From positions 1 through 9,791 of the forward strand of contig JALCSJ010000078.1 in assembly GCA_022653215.1 (NCBI GenBank): a stretch of 9,791 bases of DNA. The letters are read 5' to 3'. Shown in pieces: positions 5,352-9,791 of this stretch (position 1 is the first letter of the stretch; every line of letters begins with the position of its first letter). This DNA is from Acidaminococcaceae bacterium. Lineage in GTDB: Bacteria > Bacillota > Negativicutes > Acidaminococcales > Acidaminococcaceae. A program made the translations under genes and the position numbers. The notes below the pieces were generated by a model that saw only the letters and a program-made list of their open reading frames with translations, did not search any database and was not told the origin of the DNA.

Positions 5352-6725
5352 ATGGTAGTTGCTATAGTTGCAATCATAATGCTTGGTATTATGATGTACG
5401 TTCTGCTGAAAAATAAAGTATCGCCGGTTGTGGCTTTTTCTATTTTACCGCTGATAGCAGGTTTAGCATTGATTTTTCTTGTAGGTTATAGTGGCCCTAA
5501 AGGTGAGGTTCTTACTACCGGTCAACAAATTGGTCAGTTATTTTATAAATGGGCAGCTGGCGGTGTTAAAACCACAATGTCCAATGCAGTATTGTTTATT
5601 TTCTCTATTATTTATTTCGGCTTAATGAGTGATGCAGGTATGTTCGATCCTATTGTTAAGGGTTTGACGAAAATTTCCGGCAGCAGCCCTGTTAAAGTTT
5701 ATATTACTACTACGCTTATTGCTTTTGTCTCTCAACTAGATGGCGCAACTGCTACTACTTACTTAATCACTATTCCTGCTATGTTACCGTTGTATAAGAA
5801 AATGAAATTGAATGTTTTAAGTATGTTAACACTGATGTGCGTTATCACCGGTTCTTGGAATATGACTCCCTGGGGCGGCACCATTATTCGTACCGCAACA
5901 TCAGTAACGAATTTAGGTATGCCTACCACACCTCAAGCTTTGTGGCTGAAGATTCTTCCTATTGAAATTTTGGGATCTATCATTGGTATTGCCTTAGCAG
6001 TTTTCTTCGGGATGAAAGATAAAAGACGTATTGATAAAGAATACGGTCCTAATTTCTTGAAAGATATGCAAGTAACCGGTCCTGAACTTACTGAAGAAGA
6101 AAGTGCTTTGAAGAGACCTAATCTCTTAATTTTCAATTTGTTATTAACTGCTGTTATTATCGGTTCCATGATTGTTACCAAGATTCCTGCTTACTTAGCA
6201 TTTATGCTTGGTACAGCTGTTGCAGTTGCTGTGAACTATAAAGGAACAAAAGAGCAAAGCGAGAGAATCGAAGCTCATGCTCCTACTGCCGTTGGTACTG
6301 CTGCTACCTTCCTTTGTGCCGGTGTTTTCCTAGGTGTATTTAAAGATTCCGGAATGACTTTGGCTATTGCCAATATTATCTTAGGACTTTTGCCTAAAGC
6401 TTTGTTGGTATATACCGGTCGTATTGTCGGCTGCTTGGGACCAATCGTAGGGTTAGTATTCAGCCCCGATCTGTATTACTATTCTTTACTGCCGGTTTTG
6501 GGCGAAGTTGTTAAAGCCGTGGGCGGTAATGTTGAAAAATGCGGTTTGGCAATGCTTATTGGCGAGAACATTGGTGTGCCGATTTCTCCCTGTGTTCCTA
6601 CTACGTTCTTGGAAATCGGTTTAGCAGGTGTTACCTTAAAAGATCATATCTTGTACTCTGCAAAATATTGTGTAGGTGTTTCTTGTATCTTGATTCTTGT
6701 GGCTGTAATACTTGGGGTTGCTTAA
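5352..6725 (+). CDS. CitMHS family carboxylate transporter (citrate-type, H+/cation symporter)
   Basis: A 457-residue polytopic membrane protein with about eleven or twelve helices. It matches the CitMHS family of citrate/metal-citrate:proton symporters: an N-terminal helix followed by LLKNKVSPVVAF, the GLMSDAGMFDPIVKGL block (residues 90-105), QLDGATATTYLIT (128-140) in the substrate-loop position, and NMTPWGG (170-176). Characterised citrate carriers of this family have, as I recall, an HLDGDG-like loop; here the second acidic residue is missing (DGAT), which may mean a substrate other than metal-citrate. The start ATG follows AAAGGGGA at a spacing of about 8 bp. It is the first gene of an operon with a CoA-transferase (60 bp downstream) and a C-C lyase, so it most likely imports the acid those enzymes use. 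Proline codons are mostly CCT, unlike pcp, where CCG is frequent. Confidence 0.88.
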   Translation: MVVAIVAIIMLGIMMYVLLKNKVSPVVAFSILPLIAGLALIFLVGYSGPKGEVLTTGQQIGQLFYKWAAGGVKTTMSNAVLFIFSIIYFGLMSDAGMFDPIVKGLTKISGSSPVKVYITTTLIAFVSQLDGATATTYLITIPAMLPLYKKMKLNVLSMLTLMCVITGSWNMTPWGGTIIRTATSVTNLGMPTTPQALWLKILPIEILGSIIGIALAVFFGMKDKRRIDKEYGPNFLKDMQVTGPELTEEESALKRPNLLIFNLLLTAVIIGSMIVTKIPAYLAFMLGTAVAVAVNYKGTKEQSERIEAHAPTAVGTAATFLCAGVFLGVFKDSGMTLAIANIILGLLPKALLVYTGRIVGCLGPIVGLVFSPDLYYYSLLPVLGEVVKAVGGNVEKCGLAMLIGENIGVPISPCVPTTFLEIGLAGVTLKDHILYSAKYCVGVSCILILVAVILGVA

Positions 6726-6785
6726 TGCTTCAGGATTATAGTCTAAATAATAATTTTGCTAAAATCTAGAAAGAGGGGTTTTGTA

Positions 6786-7985
6786 ATGGCAAGTGAGAAA
6801 GGCTTATTGGATGGAGTAGTTGTGCTTGACCTTACCCGTGTTTTGGCAGGTCCTTATTGTGGGATGCTTATGGCAGATATGGGTGCAACTGTTATTAAGG
6901 TGGAAAATCCTAAAGGCGGTGATGATACCCGTAAAATGGGACCATTTATCAATAATAACAGTGTGTATTATGCTAACTTCAACCGTAGTAAATACGGCTG
7001 TACTCTTAACTTAAAAGCTCCGGAAGGAAAAGAAATATTTAAGAAAATGGTTAAGAAGGCCGATGTGGTAATCGAGAACTATCGCCCCGGCACTATGGAA
7101 AAACTTGGATTAGGTTATGATGTTTTAAAAGAAGTTAATCCCGGCATTATTTACGGTGCTGTTTCCGGATTTGGTCATACCGGCCCTTACAGCAAGCGTC
7201 CCGGTTATGACATTGTAGGACAGGCTATGGGCGGATTAATGAGTACAACAGGCTGGCCCGGAGGTCGTCCTACCAGAAGCGGTACTCCTATGAGCGATGT
7301 TTTGGGTGGACTTAATCTGACTATTGGTATCTTAGCTGCTTTGTATAACAAGAAAAGCACAGGATTAGGTGAATTAGTTGATGTGGCTTTGGTAGATTCT
7401 GTTGTATCTGCTATGGAAAATATTATGATGATTTACCAGGCAGAAGGACGTATTCCTCAACGTATAGGCAATCGTTACGAATCAACTTATCCTTATGATG
7501 CATTCCCGGCTAAAGATGGTGATGTAATTATTGCAGCAGGCAATAATAAACTATATGCCATTCTCTGTGATGTTATGAAGCGTCCTGAATTAAAGACTGA
7601 TACCAGATTCTTAGAAATTAGGGACAGAGTAAAGAACCATGAGGATATGTTCAAGGAGATTTCAGCTTGGACCGAGCAATATAAAATCGATGAAATTGTT
7701 AAAGCATTAAATGATGCAGGATGTCCTTCCAGTCCTGTAAATACATTAGACCGTGTTGCTGCAGAACCGCAAATTGCTCAATATCGCGGCATGTTCCCGG
7801 AGATTGATCAACCGGGTATTGGCAAGCTGAAGATTACCGCTACTGCTCAAAAATTGACCAGAACTAAATCCTGCCCACGTAAACCGGCACCTTTGCTAGG
7901 CGAAGACAATGCTCGTATCTTAGCAGATATGGCAGGAGTGGATACAACTCAATTGTCTGAATTAAAGGAGAAGGGTGTAATATGA
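6786..7985 (+). CDS. class III (CaiB/BaiF family) CoA-transferase
   Basis: The enzyme moves CoA from an acyl-CoA donor to a free carboxylic acid through an enzyme-aspartyl anhydride. The 399-residue length is typical. Family hallmarks are LDGVVVLDLTRVLAGPYCGMLMADMGATVIKVE from about residue 8, the FNRSK block (65-69), ADVVIENYRPGTMEKLGLG (92-110), catalytic Asp142 in RPGYDIVGQAMGGLM, and SGTPMSDVLGG (165-175). The frame is open from a TTG at 6756. I chose the ATG at 6786 because AAGAGGGG (6771-6778) sits 7 bp before it and the family homology begins just after. The stop overlaps the next start in ATGA. Human SUGCT, a relative, uses glutarate and 3-hydroxy-3-methylglutarate, and other members use citramalate or itaconate. 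With an HMG-CoA-lyase-like partner, the acceptor is probably a hydroxy-dicarboxylate imported by the upstream carrier. Confidence 0.93.
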   Translation: MASEKGLLDGVVVLDLTRVLAGPYCGMLMADMGATVIKVENPKGGDDTRKMGPFINNNSVYYANFNRSKYGCTLNLKAPEGKEIFKKMVKKADVVIENYRPGTMEKLGLGYDVLKEVNPGIIYGAVSGFGHTGPYSKRPGYDIVGQAMGGLMSTTGWPGGRPTRSGTPMSDVLGGLNLTIGILAALYNKKSTGLGELVDVALVDSVVSAMENIMMIYQAEGRIPQRIGNRYESTYPYDAFPAKDGDVIIAAGNNKLYAILCDVMKRPELKTDTRFLEIRDRVKNHEDMFKEISAWTEQYKIDEIVKALNDAGCPSSPVNTLDRVAAEPQIAQYRGMFPEIDQPGIGKLKITATAQKLTRTKSCPRKPAPLLGEDNARILADMAGVDTTQLSELKEKGVI

Positions 7986-8887
7986 AAAAAATAGAAATAG
8001 TTGAAGTTGGACCGAGAGACGGTTTTCAGAGCGTTAAATGTGCTCCTATTCCAACAGAATTAAAAACTAAAATCATTGGCGAATTAATCGGAGCAGGGAT
8101 TAAACATATTGAATTCACTTCCTTTGTCAGTCCCAAGGCTATTCCTCAATTGGCAGATGCTGCGGATGTGACTAAAGAAGTTTTAGGAAAATATCCTAAT
8201 GTGGATTTGTTTCCTCTGATTCCTAATCTGAGAGGGGCACAAAATGCTTACAACCTTGGTTTAAGAAAAGCCTGCTACGTTGTTTCTTTAAGCGTTAGCC
8301 ATAATAAGGCTAATATTAACAGAACTCATGAACAATCTTTGGAGGCTTTCAAAGAAATCAGAAAAGCTTATCCTGATATGCAAATTATTGTGGATTTAGC
8401 TACTACTTTTGGTTGTCCTTATGAAGGCAAGTACAGAGATCCGGAAAGAGTAGTTAAATTCTTGAAGGACTACAAAGATGCCGGTATGACGATTCTTACA
8501 TTATGTGATACTATAGGCATTGCTGATCCTGCTCAAGTTAAAGAAGTAATTAAAGCTATCCAGCAAGCTTATCCTGATGTGGAAATTATGGTACATTTCC
8601 ATGATACACGGGGACTGGGAATGGCAAATACTTTTGCTGCAATTGATTGCGGGATAACTAAAGTACAGACCGCATTAGGAGGGTTAGGCGGTTGCCCGTT
8701 TGCACCGGGAGCCAGCGGCAATCTATCAACAGAAGATGTTGTTTGGGCACTTAATGAGCAAGGCTATGAGACAGGAATAGATTTTGAAAAACTTTTGGCT
8801 GCAGCCAAAGGACAAGTTCACAGTATAATTGGCAACTACAGCGGACACCAAATCAACATTAAGGTCCCTGTTGCTGAAAATAAATAG
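7982..8887 (+). CDS. hydroxymethylglutaryl-CoA lyase-like enzyme (DRE-TIM metallolyase)
   Basis: This 301-residue TIM-barrel enzyme carries the whole HMG-CoA lyase active-site set: VGPRDGFQ with Arg12 and Asp13, Glu44 in HIEFTSFVSPKAIPQLAD, HFHDTRG with metal ligands His205 and His207, the catalytic-cysteine loop GGLGGCPFAPGASGN with Cys238, and metal ligand Asn247. The known reaction is cleavage of 3-hydroxy-3-methylglutaryl-CoA to acetyl-CoA and acetoacetate. Related enzymes may cleave other 3-hydroxy-3-carboxyacyl-CoAs, for example citramalyl-CoA to acetyl-CoA and pyruvate. It starts within the ATGA overlap with the CoA-transferase, preceded by AAAGGAG, so the two are translationally coupled and probably made in equal amounts. 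No HMG-CoA synthase, leucine-degradation or mevalonate gene is in the window, favouring an imported free acid as the source of the substrate. A terminator follows 22 bp after the stop. Confidence 0.92.
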   Translation: MKKIEIVEVGPRDGFQSVKCAPIPTELKTKIIGELIGAGIKHIEFTSFVSPKAIPQLADAADVTKEVLGKYPNVDLFPLIPNLRGAQNAYNLGLRKACYVVSLSVSHNKANINRTHEQSLEAFKEIRKAYPDMQIIVDLATTFGCPYEGKYRDPERVVKFLKDYKDAGMTILTLCDTIGIADPAQVKEVIKAIQQAYPDVEIMVHFHDTRGLGMANTFAAIDCGITKVQTALGGLGGCPFAPGASGNLSTEDVVWALNEQGYETGIDFEKLLAAAKGQVHSIIGNYSGHQINIKVPVAENK

Positions 8888-8909
8888 AATCTCGCACATT
8901 GATGTTATC

Positions 8910-8955
8910 AAAATATAATCGGAGAACAAATTATTTTGTTCTCCGATTATATTTT
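8910..8955 (+). terminator. terminator of the transporter / CoA-transferase / lyase operon
   Basis: A 21-bp perfect stem (8910-8930 with 8935-8955) closes a TTAT loop. The core AATCGGAGAACAAA is flanked by AAAATAT on the left and ATATTTT on the right. As with the other long hairpins here, the structure is symmetric and could act in both directions. It separates the operon from the regulator gene. Confidence 0.92.
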
Positions 8956-8966
8956 CCAAAAAATTA

Positions 8967-8994
8967 TTGTGCAAATTAATTCTTTTATGATAAT
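8967..8994 (+). promoter_or_regulatory. putative promoter of the GntR-family regulator gene
   Basis: TTGTGC (-35, 8967-8972) and GATAAT (-10, 8989-8994) are 16 bp apart, directly after the operon terminator. The region is very A/T-rich, so other -10 choices (for example TATGAT at 8986-8991) cannot be excluded. A TTGTGCAA stretch at 8967-8974 only half-matches the operator-like palindrome at 5234, so autoregulation is not clearly indicated. Confidence 0.5.
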
Positions 8995-9037
8995 ATGTTT
9001 ATATTAAATGAAGATATTATTCAGATGGGGAGTTATT

Positions 9038-9754
9038 ATGTATATATATAAGCTGCAGCAATTAGATGGAGAAGGAAATAGAGAATATGTATATAGATCA
9101 TTGCGGGAAAGCATCATAAAGGCCACTATTAAACCCGGTGAAACAATCAGTGAACCTCAATTGCAGCAATATTTTAATGTTAGCCGCAGTCCCATTAGAG
9201 AAGCGTTATCTATTTTACAACATGAAAATTTAATTAAAGTTGAACCTAAGAAAAAGACATCGGTCGTACTTATTGATAGGGAATATATTCTGGAAAGCAG
9301 ATTACTTCGTTGCCGTATGGAAAAAGAAGTTTTGCTTAATATTTGCACAAAAATGGATACAGCACCATTGGTTAAAGAGTTAACTGAGATTATAAAAAAA
9401 GCTGAAGAACTTATTAACAAGAAAGATTCTATCAAAATCATTTTTGATTATGATACATTGTTTCATGCTACGATATTTAAATATTCCGGGTTAAAATATG
9501 TTTGGGATATGATTCGTACTTCTAATATACAATACAATAGATTCCTTAATTTATATATTGAAGAAAAATTATATGGGAAGCACTTTATTCATGATCATAA
9601 AATGCTTATAAAATGGCTGAAAAACAAACAAATTGAATCATTGATTGATTATACAAATAATAATTTTGATCGTATTGCAGTTTATTTAAAGGAAATTGAA
9701 GCAAGACATCCGGATTATTTCTTGCCGGAAGAAACTTCTGAACAGAAGCAATAA
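9038..9754 (+). CDS. GntR family transcriptional regulator, FCD (FadR-like) subgroup
   Basis: A 238-residue DNA-binding regulator with an N-terminal winged helix (residues about 17-80: VYRSLRESIIKATIKPGETISEPQLQQYFNVSRSPIREAL...LIKVEP) and a helical effector domain of FCD type. In that domain Asp139 and His143 (DTLFH) and His187 (HDHKML) match metal/ligand positions, but the final His expected near residue 208 is Asn (YTNNNF). The frame is open from an ATG at 9008. I start at 9038 because GGGGAG (9027-9032) lies 5 bp before it and nothing like a ribosome site precedes 9008. It lies just after the operon with its own promoter, so it is the probable regulator of the transporter operon, sensing its substrate or a product. 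The ligand is unknown. The second palindromic repeat follows 8 bp after the stop. Confidence 0.9.
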   Translation: MYIYKLQQLDGEGNREYVYRSLRESIIKATIKPGETISEPQLQQYFNVSRSPIREALSILQHENLIKVEPKKKTSVVLIDREYILESRLLRCRMEKEVLLNICTKMDTAPLVKELTEIIKKAEELINKKDSIKIIFDYDTLFHATIFKYSGLKYVWDMIRTSNIQYNRFLNLYIEEKLYGKHFIHDHKMLIKWLKNKQIESLIDYTNNNFDRIAVYLKEIEARHPDYFLPEETSEQKQ

Positions 9755-9762
9755 GCTTAAGT

Positions 9763-9791
9763 AAAATATCGCCATTGGTGCCAGGCACCAA
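9763..9791 (+). repeat. 41-bp palindromic repeat, copy 2 (cut by window end), probable terminator of the GntR gene
   Basis: The 20-bp left arm (9763-9782) is identical to copy 1 at 2574-2593, including the preceding AAGT. The central base is A (9783) where copy 1 has T, and the first 8 bases of the right arm (GGCACCAA, 9784-9791) are present before the window ends. It follows the GntR stop codon by 8 bp, so it is again placed as a terminator. Confidence 0.88.

Noticed and set aside
5159..5377. 72-codon reverse-strand open frame in the control region
   Set aside because: It covers the promoter and starts inside the transporter gene, has low-complexity Phe/Leu-rich composition from A/T-rich DNA, and shows no ribosome site or promoter I can support.
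6756..6785. Ten-codon N-terminal extension of the CoA-transferase from a TTG start
   Set aside because: It would place the ribosome site AAGAGGGG inside the coding region, and family similarity begins after the ATG at 6786, which is well spaced from that site.
8726..8974. 82-codon reverse-strand open frame across the lyase end and terminator
   Set aside because: It runs through a strong terminator hairpin and over the conserved C-terminus of the lyase; its composition is that of an antisense shadow.
9008..9037. Upstream ATG for the GntR regulator
   Set aside because: No ribosome site precedes 9008, and the next ATG at 9038 has GGGGAG 5 bp upstream. The extra residues are not part of the winged-helix domain.

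Overview
The window reads as a piece of chromosome from a low-GC, probably anaerobic, amino-acid- and carboxylate-fermenting member of the Bacillota. Support: A+T-rich intergenic DNA, strong AGGAGG-type ribosome sites, sigma-A-like promoters, short intergenic gaps, and the gene families present (DUF969/DUF979, AGCS, CitMHS, CaiB/BaiF, FCD-type GntR). A Clostridia or Negativicutes source would fit. The genus cannot be fixed from the sequence alone. Every gene I accept is on the + strand. No rRNA, tRNA, CRISPR array or transposase gene was seen.

Layout. (1) 1-1657: a pyroglutamate/5-oxoproline module made of the end of a DUF969 membrane protein, a DUF979 membrane protein overlapping it by 4 bp, and pyroglutamyl-peptidase I (pcp), closed by a strong terminator. 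(2) 1662-2616: a single-gene unit for a HpcH/HpaI-type aldolase with its own promoter. It ends in a 41-bp palindromic repeat that appears again at the right edge of the window. (3) 2646-5032: an extended -10 promoter, an alpha/beta hydrolase, and a sodium:alanine/glycine symporter (AGCS family), closed by a 46-bp perfect palindrome with a T-tract. (4) 4971-5351: a 381-bp gene-free control region with a near-consensus promoter, a 12-bp perfect operator-like palindrome at the predicted transcription start, a 12-bp inverted repeat and an 18-bp direct repeat. (5) 5352-8955: a tight operon of a CitMHS-type carboxylate transporter, a class III (CaiB/BaiF) CoA-transferase and a hydroxymethylglutaryl-CoA-lyase-like enzyme, closed by a long terminator. 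(6) 8967-9791: a GntR/FCD-family regulator with its own promoter, followed by the second copy of the palindromic repeat, cut by the window end.

How the parts may work together. Regions 1 and 3 look like salvage of peptides and amino acids: removal of N-terminal pyroglutamate, probable 5-oxoproline transport, an uncharacterised hydrolase, and Na+/amino acid uptake. Region 5 is the most interesting. Transporter, CoA-transferase and C-C lyase form a complete uptake-activate-cleave route for a tertiary hydroxy-dicarboxylate such as 3-hydroxy-3-methylglutarate or citramalate. The neighbouring GntR/FCD protein is the obvious candidate sensor, and the TTGTCGACAA palindrome at the operon promoter is a plausible binding site for it. 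The substrate and the regulator-operator pairing are inferences; the gene families and DNA symmetries are visible in the sequence.
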